Part shown: positions 1 to 15,000 of the stretch, one piece after another
Layout: each line of letters begins with the position of its first letter
Numbering within the stretch: the stretch's first letter is position 1
NCBI GenBank assembly: GCA_027627225.1
Contig: CM051025.1
Coordinates: 54,628,681-54,692,680, forward strand
Reading direction: 5' to 3'
DNA: 64,000 nucleotides
Source of the DNA: Congeria kusceri
Taxonomy: Eukaryota > Mollusca > Bivalvia > Myida > Dreissenidae
The notes under the pieces: generated by a model
Database searches by the model: none
What the model was told of the DNA's origin: nothing
What the model saw: the letters and a program-made list of their open reading frames with translations, nothing else
Program-made: the position numbers and the translations under genes

Positions 1-3000
1 TCGGACTGCGGTATGGAACACATATATTGATTACAATTTTCTTCATGCAGCTCAATGAGCATTATAAATTATTGAATTAAAATGCATATTTTGTTACTTT
101 TGCAGTAGAAGTAGATTTAAATATAAACAATAAGACTAACAAACTTAAGTGTGAAGGTAAACGTATAAAATGATTTAAAAACTAATTTTCTTTATTTTAG
201 TTATGGTTATATATCTTAAATCTATTATAATGACCAATTTGGTTATAACACATAATGGGTGCAAAGATAAGGCCTGTGCTATTTAACCGCAGACGAATAA
301 TTTGTACACTTTTGGTGCGTGTTTGCTTGCAGTTTGTGCGGATCCACCACTTCCAGTTGGCGGCAACTACACAGTCTCCGAAGACGGACTGTCCGTGACC
401 TTCGCTTGTAGTCCTGGATACACAATGGTGGGCCAACAAACTATCAGCTGTGAAACAAACGGAGCAGGATACTTGTCCAGCTATCCTTCATGCAGTATGA
501 TAATTTTCCCGCTTGTCTTTCCTATTGAAGACTTTTACTAAACATATGGTGTGTCAACCTATATGTCTTTACAAGAAAATAGTTTACTAAGTATAACTTT
601 CTGCAGAGTAAGATGAATGTAAACACCGATGAATGTAACAAAAGTACGGCTTTAGACAATTATTTTTATCGTAATATATTTGCAGCAAAATGTATTGACC
701 TGGTTTCACCAACATCTGGAAATGTCGACATTGTCACAAACGGGACGCAATCATCAGCCGTGTATTCGTGTGACGTAGGAGCAACATTGATAGGGGAGGC
801 AACTATTCGATGTCTTGGAAACGGGACTTGGACGAATACACAACCAAATTGTGGTATGACTGTTATCATTAAAACATTTTTAATTAATTTATTATACCTC
901 ACTTTTGTCTACAATGATAAATGTCCATTACCCGAGAAAGAAATATTTTGACTGTCGAAAACATTTCAACCTTTTTGACACGTGACCAAGCGAAAGTGAC
1001 TTTCAGGTCATGTGACCGCGCTGACATTTTGAATTTCATATAAGGACAAGAAACTGCGTCAGTTTTTTTTAGCCACATCATGAAAAGATTCCCTTCCTTG
1101 TCGTGATTCAATGTGTACACAAGCGATTCTTTTCAAAGTTAACTGTCAGAAAAATAGTTTGCAAGTATTTCTAAAGATGAGAGAAGATTTTGGCATTTTT
1201 AAATCTTGATGGGGCAGAATTAAGCATATGTAACTTTTTATTGAATTTGTGTTCGATATAATAAAATTAATATATGGCAGCGTGTGTGACATTGATATTG
1301 TCAACCCTCGAAACAGAATGTCACCACTCGGCATTATCCGCGTATAACATTCTGCCCCCGGATTGACAATATCAATGTAACACACGCTGCCATATGATAT
1401 TTATATAATGTTGTCATGCTTGAATACCACCAGCGTCATTATTTCTAGTACTGATATAAGGTAGTTCCACTCCCATACACTATATTTTAACTCGACTTTT
1501 CGAAGAAAAGGCAAGCTAATCAACTCGCCTCGGCCGCGGCGTTGGCGTTGTCGTCGGCGTCCTAGTTTTTCTGTAAGCTAGTTTCTCAAAAACGATTTGA
1601 GGGATTTCATTCAAAATTAAAACATTTATTCCCCACATTAAAATGAACCTATAGGCCAAGTTTTTTTAAGTCTTGTTTGAAATTTGTCAAAATTATGGGC
1701 CTTTATACACTTAGAAATTTTACATAAGCTATATGGACAGGTTAAAGTTTTTCGGTAAGCTGGTTTCTCAGGTATGGCTTGAGGGATTTCATTCAAACTT
1801 AGAACACTTATTCCCTATATTAAAATGAACTCATTGGCCAACCTTGATAACTCTAGTATGAAATTTGTCAAAATTATAGGCCTTTTTACACTTAGAAATT
1901 TTACATATAAGCTATATAAGCAGGTTAAAGTTTTTCGGTAAGCTGGTTTCTCAGGAATGGCTTGAGGGATTTCATTCAAACTATGAACACTTATTTCCTA
2001 TATTAAAATGAACTCATATGCCGATTTTGATAACAATAGTTTAATATTTGTCAAAATTATGGGCCTTTCTGGGTGGCGTTAACTTTTGATTTGCACTCTC
2101 TAACTTAAAATCAATCTTCATACATAAATACACTAAAGCAACACTTAACTCGGGATTGCATTTGTGGTGGGTTGGGTGTGGTCAAGGTCAAGGTCACTGT
2201 TATTAAAAAAATAAAAAATAAACTTCTGCTTTATAATTCAAGAACAAGTTGGAGTATTTTAAAAACATACAATTTATAGATAATGTATAACGAGATATTG
2301 TATGAGATTGCATATGGGGTTAGTTGGGTAAAGGTCAAGGTCACTGTTTTGAAATTTAGAAAAATGCTTCTACGCAGTAACTCGAGAAAGAAATTAATTT
2401 TGTTTAATTGGCCTCTTCTATACAGTTTGTTTTAGAAAAAAATGCCAGAAACTATAACACGCACACGAAAGGTCGAGCGCGCTGTCCTTCGACAGCTCTT
2501 GATTATTCTCGTTCTGTTTTCAGCTATATTTTTGCCTACTATTTTAACATGCGCAAATATGTATCATACGTGTTAATACAACATTGACAACATATGCTGT
2601 GTATCGTATTTATTAGAATGCGTTGTTAATAGCATCGGTATCGTTTTGCATAGTTTCATGTCCTGCCCTTAAGAATATATCTGTACCGAATGGAAGCGTA
2701 ACACTTGCAACTGACGGAAAGACTACCATAGCAACGTACGTGTGTCCAGAGAAATACGTTGTCAGTGGAGTAACGACCTTGACCTGTCAACCCAACGGCA
2801 CGTGGAGTGCCGAGGAATCAAAATGTGGTGAGTGCAGGGTGAAAATGGAATCATCAAGTTTATAAGTTGGACATACCTGTTGATCTCTACTATTTTCGTT
2901 TTGAGTTAGTTATTAGTAGTTAAACGTTTGAGCTTTCACACACTGCGACTATTTTGTTTTTATCTGGAAATAAACAAAAATCATGCTTTACGAGTAGATA

Positions 3001-6000
3001 TACCTTTTACGTATCGATGTCTTTGAAAATGAAAGTGATCTGACTGTAATGTTATTGACTATTTTTTTCCAGTTTCCTGTGAAACGTTGCCGCCAGTATC
3101 AATAAGAACAGGGAACGTAACTATAGTATCCAATGGGACATCTACTACTGCTACTTACTACTGCCCACCCAATTACGTCGTCAAGGGAAAGTCGACCTTG
3201 ACCTGCGGGCCAGATGGCAAATGGGACTCCGTGGAACCGTCCGACTGCGGTAGAAATGTCTATTTGATCTTTCCTGTTGACAGAGAAGGAAAATCAAGGC
3301 CCAAAATTAATATAATACTTTAAATTTTGTGTTTTCGTATTTGTGGAAGTATCTGAAGCTTGTATTATTCTGTGGGCATATCGAACTTTGACGAATTATA
3401 TATGTTGGTTTTGAATCAGTATTATATGTGTATTACAATGTTTTGCACATTTATTCGCTTTCCATATTCATTTGTAAACAATTGTTTGATTAAGGAAAAG
3501 TATGTTGAACTTTTTGATGTCCTTGTTATACAAATACACAACCATGTCTTTGTTTGGTCTAATGTCACTCGAAAATGATTCTGTAAACATGCCGTCCGTA
3601 TTTATTTTATATGTATTGTATGTAATTTCATAAATCTTTCCATTTACAATTTTAACAGTCTGCGAACCTCCAGCTATTGTTTTCGGTGGAAAAGTTGATG
3701 TTGCTTACAACGGACTTTCGGTCAGTTTTTCATGTGTTGCTGGATACACAATGGTGGGAACACCGACAATTGAATGTGATACCAACGGAAATGGCTGGGC
3801 ACTGGCATTTCCAAACTGCAGTATGTGAAATACACCCATTCTCCCATTTTCAATATTTTAAGATGAAATAAACGTCGATGCAAAAGCTCTTACATGGCAC
3901 GTCATAAAACACTAACTATACATTTCTTTGTATTTTTGTTATGTTTAATGTAAAAGTGTAATAGTGTGTTATTGTAATATTAGGACTTCATCCTATGATT
4001 AAAAAGACTTATTCACGAATTGGCAAAACGACATTTTCAAAACATTTTTTCACCGATTTCAAAAAGGAAAAAAATTCATATGTTAATGACAGTCCCGACA
4101 CAGATTATATTAAAAGTGTCATTTATGAATAAACATCACTTGAAATGGCAAAAAATATACTGCGTTTTATATCGCATTTTTTCGATATTTCCAAAACACG
4201 TGTTTGAGCCCCGAGCCTTCTTCTTTATGCTTTTCTAGACAGAATATGCAAGATTTTCAGCCCATATGAATAACTTTTTTTAGTTAATGATTTTATGACA
4301 TGTTTAAAACATTATGACAATCTGTGAATAAGTCCCTTTAAGTGTTCTGTTTTATATCACTATAGCCGATTTGTTTCTGTTTTAATGTAAAAAAATGTTA
4401 TTTCTATACCGGTAATTCAGTCTTTATTTAGTACATAATGATATTTATTATTTTTCTACAGCCGAATGTGGTATGCTAGAGAATCCTAAAAACGGAAGCG
4501 TTTCGTTGTCATCAAACGGCACAATGACAACGGCGCAGTATCTATGTACCGTTGGATACACTTTATCTGGTGGTGAGACACCCACGTGTCAGCAGGATGG
4601 CACCTGGTTAACAACGACTCAACCGGTTTGTGGTGCGTGAATTCATAAGTAGTTTATGACTGGTTCCTAGTTTAATTATTTAGTTTATAAGTAGTTGAGT
4701 ATTGAACTGTTTTCTGGTTCAAATTGGTTAACCTGGAACAATAAAACAAACTATTAAAATGTTTAATAGCACACCAACTATCAAAAGAAATTCAGAACAA
4801 AGCAGATGTACAATATTGTTTACGAGTTATAACCGGGAACAAAATATTTAAAATGTGAACGTCTGTAAGCAAGTTATTTCATGGCCCTCATGGTAAAAAT
4901 GAAAAAGAAGCTGAATCACATTAATTTGTATTAATTAATAAAACCCGACGCATCGACATAAACTGTTGAAATGTTGATTTGTGTATTTATTGATTGATAA
5001 TTCCTTGATACAGAAAAATGTGCAGAGCTTCCAATAGTGTCCATTAGTACCGGAAACATAACTCGGAGTACCAACGGCTCTTTAACCATAGCAACATACA
5101 ACTGCCCACCAGGATACAAGGTGAAGGGCTCGAGTGTCTTAACGTGTGGTGCAGGTGGAACCTGGGATCAACCATCTGGCTCTGACTGTGGTGAGGAATA
5201 CATTGTAATATATCATTAAGTGGTGTAAATGTCATATGAAAACAATGAAAACAACAACAACTACAAAATGTCACTTAGGAAGTAATAATTTTACCATTAG
5301 TTTACCATGGGCGAAATGTTCTTGAATGTTGTTATAAATCTTAGTAATGGGATTGTTTTATGCAGTATGAAAATAGGCTGTTGTATTCAGATATCTTCTA
5401 TCACCAACAATATAGTATATGGTATAACTTACGGTTTGTAAAAGTTTATGACCATATCTTTAGATTAAAAATGAAATGCACAGTAAAATAGCTTCCCAAA
5501 GGGCGTGTTTTTAATTTATCTACAGTGTGTCAAGACCCACCACTTCCGGAAGGCGGAAACTATACGGTCTCTGATGATGGGCTTTCAGTGACATTCGCCT
5601 GCAGCGCTGGATATACTATGGTTGGCCAGCCAACGGTCACTTGTTCAACAACTGGAGCCGGATATCTGACAAGCCATCCGTCCTGCAGTATGCATCAATT
5701 AGCATAATGCTGATAGTCTAAGCGTGTATCCTAAACCGAATGTATCCTTCAAAATGGCAATTAACATGCATTATATTCTTGCTTAATAAAGTACATGTAA
5801 TACATGTACATGACGGTAAAAAATATAGACTGCAAATAATTATCTAAAAATAATATATAGATTCTTATTGTGTTGTGCAATATTATTGCGATTATTATTA
5901 TACATTATTATACCGCATTTTAATATTCAGAAAAGTGTGATGACCTGGTATCACCAACATCCGGACGAGTGCACGTAGTCACCGACGGAACGCAAACTTC

Positions 6001-9000
6001 TGCCGTGTACTCGTGTGACGTAGGAGCAACATTGGTAGGGGAGGCAACTCCTCGATGTCTTGGAAACGGGACTTGGACGAATACAAAACCAACTTGCGGT
6101 AACAATCAAGCAGTAAATTCATGTTCAAGTAATAGCATTTAATCGGTTTACCATTCGATGTACCTCCAGCAAAGGCCGAAACGTCATCCCGTTATGTCTT
6201 TTTTTCACTATCCAAGTTTCTTTGCCATTGCACTTTTAAACCGCTTCACATTTTAACACCATCATTGTGTCCGTTTGAATATACCTTTGTACGTTCAGCT
6301 ACATCTGCTGAGTGCAATAGTACTGTTATTGTTCTAGAGGCGTTACAAAAATAGTATTCAGGCATACATTGTTTACAGGTATGTTCACTTTATATACTGT
6401 GTTTTTCTTTTCTATAAAACTATGCAATAGCTCGTCAATATATAGTTTCATGTCCTGACCTTAAAAGTATATCTGTACCGAATGGAAGCGTAACACCTAC
6501 AACTGACGGAAAGACTACCATAGCAATGTACGTTTGTCCAGATAATTACGTTGTCAGTGGAGATACGACCTTGACTTGTCAACCCAACGGCACATGGAGC
6601 GCCAAGGAATCAGAATGCGGTGAGTGTAGGCTGTGAAGTATGTGATAAGAGTATATTTAATTTAGCAGATCAGAACGTTTTATCGTTGCAATGGAATACA
6701 TGTACTCATAAACATGTAATGGCATCTAGATTTCACCTATTGTAAATAATACACTGTCCAATTATTAGATTGATATTATAATTCAGTTTTCTGTGAACAC
6801 TTGCCACCAGTGTCAGTCAGCACGGGAAATGTAACCATCGAATCAAATGGCACCTCCACAACGGCCAAATACTACTGCCCTCCAAACTACAAAGTGAAGG
6901 GGCTGCAGACCTTGACATGCGGACCCGACGGCAAATGGAACGCTAAAGAACCGTCCGACTGTGGTAATATGTTTTTTCCTACACCCTGATTGCAAATCGT
7001 GAACCAAATGATACGTATGCCAACACAGTATTCAATATTTAGCAGAAATACTTTGCTGAGACTCTGTATATTCCCCCCATTGTATACTTAAATTGCGACG
7101 TTTTGCTGCAACGCTTTGAGATAAAATCGAGAATGGGAACTTGTTGTATCTTGTTTTTACAAATGCTAGCACTAATAGAATGCAACACATATTTAGTATT
7201 GGAAACAACTTTAACCGTGATTTGGATATGCTCGATATTTTTTATTGCGACCATACGTTCGTGTTTATTACTTAGTTTTCATATTTTTCCGGGCAGTGTG
7301 TGGCACACCTTCCGACGCTATTGGTGGTTCATTCGTTGTTGCCGACAACGGACTGTCCGTTATATTTTCATGTGTCGCCGGATACACGATGATAGGGACG
7401 CCTGTTATTGAATGTGATACTGGGGGGAACGGATGGACAAAAACCTTCCCAGAGTGCAGTAAGTGAGACAAGATTAGTTGGCGTATTTTTCATGCAAAAT
7501 ATCGAACTGCTTCAAATGAATTAGTTGGAAAACAATTTAATATTAAATACTTGCAGCGATGAGTATTTTATTCCATTACATGTAATAATTGTATATCTGT
7601 GTAACTAAATATATATCAATATATATATTATTTATGGATTCTATTAACATATATATTAGTGGATATTGTTTTCTAATATCAGGTAAGTGTGAAGATATAT
7701 CAGGTCCGAACAACGGAACAATTTCATTGATAACAAATGGAACGCACACCTCCGCTAACTATGTATGTGGGGTGGGTTACACTTTGTCAGGAGCTGAGAC
7801 TCCTACTTGTCAGCCGGATGGAACATGGTCTAAATCAACAAACCCTGTGTGTGGTGAGTGCAATGGTTTAGTTTATATCTCTTTATCGAACGGTTCGATC
7901 ATAAATATTTCATATATTATTAGATATGATTTTTATTAACAAAGTCCTGGCAGTGTTTTTTGTTATAACATTCATTTAACATTTGTTGCAGTTTTGAGGA
8001 ACACGATTTCCGTTAATAATGTATAATAATTTATTCAGGATAAACGTTTTACCTTTTCCAATTATAGAGAAATGCTCGGAGCTTCCTCGCACTTCTGTTA
8101 GCACCGGAAATATAACATACAGTACAAATGGTTCCGTTACCGTGGCAACTTATAATTGCCCAGATGGATATGCAGTCAAAGGATCAACATTTCTTACATG
8201 TGGCACCAATGGCACATGGGATCAACCAAATTCAGACTGCGGTATAACTAGATGTTGCTTTAAAAGATTAAATTAAATTTACATGTATTTTTATCTGAAT
8301 CATGATAAAATAATTATTCTGGTTTAAAATTGCATTGATTAACGAATTATATATTTTATAATACGTCTTCTTTACAACCGAACAGTTAAAATGTCTGAAA
8401 ATGTTGCATGTAATGTCTCATTTCAATGCTACTGATTAAGAAATTTAGTTAATATTAGATGTGGCCATGTTTAAAATCGGAATAAACGAAATTGTTTTCA
8501 TTAGTATGCTCAAGTCCGCCGTTGCCAGATGGTGGTTCATTAACAGTCGCGACCGATGGCTTATCAGTGACATTCGAATGTGATACCGGGTACACTATGG
8601 TGGGCCAACAAACCTTCGTGTGCGACACCGACGGTGCGGGATACACTTCCAGCTTTCCTACTTGCAGTAAATATGCTTTTATGCGTTAATATGGTCAAAC
8701 ATATAACGGACCGTAACATCTAAAAAATATATAATTAGTTTATACTTGATAAAGCTTATATAGATATTGCTATAAAATGAATAATAATAACACTGTTTGT
8801 AAGTTCATACATTCCACCACTTTAATTGTATTGACCTTTTCTGTCTTTAATATGTGTTGAAAATTAAATTAAAAAAAACAACAACAACACAAAAACAAAC
8901 ATTGAATATTTACCAGCAAAATGCGAAGACCTATTTCCACCTGCTTCTGGGAGCATTCACTATAACACCGATGGAAAACAAACGATTGCCACCTTTAGCT

Positions 9001-12000
9001 GCGATGTCGGCGCAACGTTGGTCGGTGATGCTAGTTCGAAATGTCTACGAAATGGTACATGGGCCTCGTCAGAGCCAACGTGTGGTAAGAATGCTTGTAT
9101 TTCTGGTTTTACTCGTCTTATCTTAGATGCACCCTTCGATAGAAATACTAACATTCGCTACATAATTTACTAGAATTTATTAATTGCAATAGATCATTGT
9201 CAGTTTTAAATTTTGTACTTTATTGCAGTAACCTGTTCGGAATTAAAGACGATTAGTATAAGCACTGGGAGTATTAATATTACAACTGACGGAAGAACAA
9301 CGGTAGCTACGTACGTCTGTCCAGAGCGTTACGTCGTCAGTGGATCACCGACCCTGACTTGCCTGGGCAACGGATCGTGGAGCGAGAGCCCATCTGACTG
9401 TGGTTCGCTTTATAATCATCATTATTATTAATTTACTTATTAGTTATTATATTAAGGATAACATACAATTGACTATATCTGTGTATTTAACTAATATATA
9501 AATGTTTTTGTTGACGATAATTACGTCATAGTATATTTTCTAATGTAAGATTGTAATCCATCATTATATTAATATTTCATCGAGGGGATATCAATTTATA
9601 GGCTATTAAACTTTTTAATTGCAATACAAGTACATGATTTCTTCGATTAATATTTGTAACTGCTCTCTATTAAAAAAAACAGTTAATGAATTATTTTTCT
9701 TATTTTAGTGTGCGAGCCACCGAGCACAATTTCTGGCAGGAATTTCAACCTGTCAGCCAATGGCCTCAGCGTTCACTTCACATGCGATACTGGGTACACG
9801 ATGGTTGGAGAGTCAAGCGTGGTATGTGACACTGACGGCAACGGATGGGCCATCGCGCATCCTAACTGCAGTAAGACGGGTGATTTGATAATAACGTATA
9901 TTCTCCATAGATATATTTAATTTATATTGATAAATGACACATACCAGTGTTAGGTCTTTTGATGCGAGCAGATATGAAAAGTTTAAGGTTCAGATTATGT
10001 CAAGCAACTAATACAGTCTCACAACTCTGTCACCCATTTGTGTTTTGAATAGTTAAATTGTTTATATATGATATTGACATACGCATATTTCCTTCATTTG
10101 TTCTGTTCAGTTCTATAATTGAATATTCATAATATTTGTGAAATTGTACTTTAATGAAATTCCAAAAGTACTTGGTTTGTTTTACAGCCCAATATAAATG
10201 TATGTAAATTATTACAAAGCCTCGTTTGCTTGCAGCAAAATGTGCCGATTTAGAGATCCCTGACTCCGGCAATGTTAAATATACAACTAACGACACAACA
10301 ACAACCGTTGAGTACACCTGTGGCGTAGGTTACACAATGCTTGGTCAAAACGTCAGAAAATGTTTGTATGACGGCACTTGGTCTTCAATGGGAACGCCTT
10401 CCTGTGGTAACGTCATTCTTTCAAATATCATCTTTGTTTGCCAGTGATAATTAACGATTTGAAAAACACAAAAAGACCTAATTCCTTCACTTTCACATCG
10501 ATTAATTGACACCGCCCTCGAAATAGTAGTTGCATATACATGTATCATTTATGGATATGTTTATCCTTGTTTATACCACGTTTCCGTTTTACTGAACGAA
10601 ACACTATTTGAATGGACTTTTCCGTATTTTACTTTTCTTCTCTTTTGTTTTCGTGTCTATAGTTTCGTGTCCGAAATTGCCGAATGTGACCATTTTAAGC
10701 GGCCAGATAACGCTGACAACAAATGGGTCAACGACTATTGCTTCTTACGCGTGCCCTGATGGTTACGCTATTACGGGCGAAACTATCCTGACGTGCGGTA
10801 ATGACGGTACATGGAGTACAAGCCCCTCAGACTGTGGTACGAATGGTTATATCGTACAGTAGTTTTTATATTAGGAACATTATTCTCTTTAAAGCAATTA
10901 ACACATTTAATAATATTCACCAAATACAATGTATATTCACATCGTAATGATCCCAAGTTTCATGCTGATTAAGGATAACTGGGTAAAAACGCATTGAGTA
11001 AATTTTCTTTCAATCACGCTCATGTTAAATCACCGTCTAAAGATATCCAATTCAACTTTCAACCATCTGATGACCTACCATTTGGTCTGTTGTCATTTTG
11101 CAATATATAAGTCATGCTTAACTTGGTAAGTTGTATGAAAACCTGTATGCAAATATTGTAGTGTGCGCACCGCCGCCCTCACCGTCCGGTGGTGACGTCA
11201 AAGTATCATCTGACGGTCTGACGGCAGTGTTCTCCTGCGGTTCAGGCTTCACAATGGCTGGACGTCAAAGCATCGAGTGTGCGAAAGATGGCACAGGATG
11301 GCGATATGAAAATCCAAACTGCAGTACGTTGCAGCTTCTTAGTTCAGATACTAATTGTGACTATTCCTTCTGACTACATGTATATCTAAGATGCATTTAA
11401 TTAACAATCATCATTTCATGTTTTCGTAATAAAACCGACCATACGCATGTATTGCGCACGGTCTGGTTTAAAAAACCCTTTTTAGAAGGTGCCTTTAATT
11501 TATTAGTAAATACCTATTAATTATTAAGTACTTGCATACCAAAAGCATATTGCAGAGGGACGATACTGTAGGTAGTATTTGCATAAAAGTATAGAATACT
11601 AGTAAACCTGATTTCATGCGTAAATAACGTTAGACATTATACTTGAATGGATAGCATGTATGCCATTACAATACTACGTATGCCATATTTATTGTTTTAA
11701 TAAGCAAAGTGCGAAGATATTTCGAGTCCAAGTTCTGGCCAAGTTGTTATGGAAACCGATGGAACAAAAACTCAAGCGGTGTACAGCTGTAACCTTGGTT
11801 CAGCGCTTGTCGGTGACGTCAACATTCGTTGCCTAGGAGACGGGACTTGGACATCATTGACCCCAACATGCGGTAAGGATGTTACTTAATTATCTTGTAT
11901 TAATTGTGTGGTATGGTACCTCCAGCTTTGTTGCCTCAAAGATTGCATAGTATTTATTTTTACATGTGTGTTACAATTTTCAAACATTCATAGTTCCATT

Positions 12001-15000
12001 GAGCGTTTACCCGAAAGAATGTGTCTTGAAATAGAAACATGGACCCATTATATGCCATTAAACATTTTTCTATTGTTTTCAGGTCACTAACACTTGAACG
12101 AGATTTAATTTAATTTAAATTTATGTTATGCTGTAAAATACTTTGGTACCAGTGTATGTGACACTTTATATAATGTAATAGACAACTTAATAAACAGTTG
12201 ATTGTAATAGAGTGAATGAGTGTGTTCACAGGCAGCAAGCTTCCCCTGTTTTCTTAGACAGGAAACAAACCGTGTTCAGGTAAGTATGTTTAGCAAGTTT
12301 AATCGAACTTATAGAGATTCGTCTAAACAAGGTATTTTAGATGTTTGTTTACTGTTTCCATCATGATGTATAATGTATAATGAAACAATAATGTCTTTGG
12401 TACATGGATATATAAAATTATTAATTTTAAGCTCATTTTTTATCCAATTATCTATTTTGAATTGACAATCCGTTTGATGTGTACCAAAAGTGTATTAAGA
12501 TGTTGATGTATCATTGTTTGTATAAGTTTCAGGAGGTTAAACGTAAGTACACTTTACACAATTTATGATTTATGGCTGCGTCGGTTAGTTTGATTGTCTG
12601 CGCATGGGATTTTGTTTTGTCTTTTCGAAGAGCTTAATTTAAGCACGTAATGTTCTTGATATGCACTACGTGTACTGATGTATAACCGTTTGGTCTTTCA
12701 TCGGGATCTATTTCTCTTTCTTCTGTACATCAACAACCCCCATCCTATCATAAGCTGTTCGTCCGGAGGTAAACTCATGTTGATAACAGTCCAATCATTA
12801 CAAAATAAATATGCGGAAATTATAAGAAAAGTCTTGAAAATGGATTTTACCCTCGACGAACAGTTTGTAGATGAACATTTAAAACTGCTAATGATGCTGG
12901 AGGTACATCAACAACATTTCGGGAAATGTCAAATCTTAAGTACAGAGCTCATATGTTGGTAACAGAACTCAGGCATTGTCGTATTGGTCTTTTCCAAATT
13001 AAGTTACCTATAAAACGTATGTTGTGTAGCCATTGTTCAAATGTTATTTCTAAATGGTGTGACAGAATCGTGCTCGACTGTACCGGTAGCTGACAACAGG
13101 ACTCAGATTTCGACAACCAATGGCACTCACACAACCATCAACTTTACGTGCGGCGTGGGAACAACAATGCTGGGATCTCCAGTGTCCACGTGCTTATCAG
13201 CTACTACTTGGTCAAGCAGCAATCCTCAATGTGGTAAATACGTGATCATTTTCAGGATGACAATGTCCGATGTCACACTCCATATATATATATATACAAT
13301 CCTCAATGTGGTAAATACATGATCATTTTCAGGATGACAATGTCCGATGTCACACTCCATATATATATATATACAATCCTCAATGTGGTAAATACGTGAT
13401 CATTTTCAGGATGACGATGTCCGATGTCACACTCCATATATATATATATACAATCCTCAATGTGGTAAATACGTGATCATTTTCAGGATGACGATGTCCG
13501 ATGTCACACTCCATATATATATATATATACAATCCTCAATGTGGTAAATACGTGATCATTTTCAGGATGACGATGTCCGATGTCACACTCCATATATATA
13601 TATGTATGGGAAACACACTGTAATTAATTTGTACTGTTGTAAATAAAGTTTCACTCGTTTGATCGATTTTGTATATAACTTATCTAATAAGTGAATATCA
13701 AGATTGCAAAAATGCATTTGGAGCAAAGACGTCATGCAATTTGTGTTCACAAAAACTAATCTGATGACCACAAACGCTATCAGGATTTCAACCCGTAAAG
13801 TTTATATTGTATTTTTATTTGATATTTAAGTGAGTTTTTAAGTGATGAAATCTAAATTCTATTGTTAGCATATGACATGCAGTTACAATACCATCCTTCT
13901 ACTATATTGTTAGATGGTGCTTTTCAAGATTGTCTCTCCCAATAATGTCATTTCGTACATTGTAGTAACATGTGAAACTCTCAACTATGGAAATGGAGCT
14001 GTTACTTTATCAACCGAAGGACTCAAAACCACGGCAATTGTCTCTTGCACAACTGGATATCATCTTGACTCAGGCGGCTCAGAAATTGTGGTGGAGTGTG
14101 GTACAAACGGCAAGTGGAAATCAACGCCAAAATGCCGTGAGTAATACAATGGTTATCAACACCATCACATCAGTAATTGTATTTAAAGTGTAAATGCGGC
14201 GTGTCGTATGGAAAACCGAACTTATAGCAGTCCGCACAGGCTAATCCGGGACGACACGTTCCGCTTTTGTGGTATTTTCTGTTTCAAGAAAGTCTCTTCT
14301 AAACATAAATCCACTGAAGGTGGAAAGTGCCGTCCTGGATTAGCCTGTGCGGACTGCACAGGCTAATCCGGGACGACACTTTACGCACATGCATTAAGCC
14401 CGGTTCTCCCACGACACGCCACAAATATATTTAAAATACAATGTTGATAAATGTATTTTACGTGCGATTATCTAAACCGTATAAGCGCATGATCTTCATT
14501 CTTTCCAGTGTTTGCAACATATCCAACTCATCTCCAGCTTTTGCTTATGGATTAATTTCCATTCACCAAGGTTCACTAACGATTCCCAATTAATTGGTAC
14601 GTGCCCTTATGTCAACAGTTAAACGTGATATTAACTTTATTAATTAGCATAGATATATGATTGGCATTTGTGAAACTTCGTATGCGTTTTCAGTTTGTGA
14701 TGATCCGCCGTCCGTCAACAACGGCGTAGTTGAAGCAGATGGAATGGTGGCGACGTACTCGTGTGAAGTCGAGTTTGCTTTGCTAGGTTCTCGCAATAGG
14801 GCCTGTGGTAGTAACGGACAGGGTTGGACCGGAAGTGTGCCTACTTGCAGTATGTAGTTTACATAATATAATGCAACAAACAATAACAGCAGCAACAACA
14901 ACAATAACAACGAAACAACAGCAGCAATTACCTATCCACAATAAGGTGTGTACATTTCATATGTATCGAATTCCCGAACAAATAAACCAGCAATATGTTT

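Noticed and set aside
12232..12279. Possible 48-bp exon between ttcacag and gtaagt
   Set aside because: It is open only in phase 0, while both neighbouring CCP exons use phase 1. In the required phase it contains TAG.
12678..12962. 94-residue ORF containing KCQILSTEL
   Set aside because: A short hint of a CCP start but no four-Cys pattern, no proper splice borders and no continuation.
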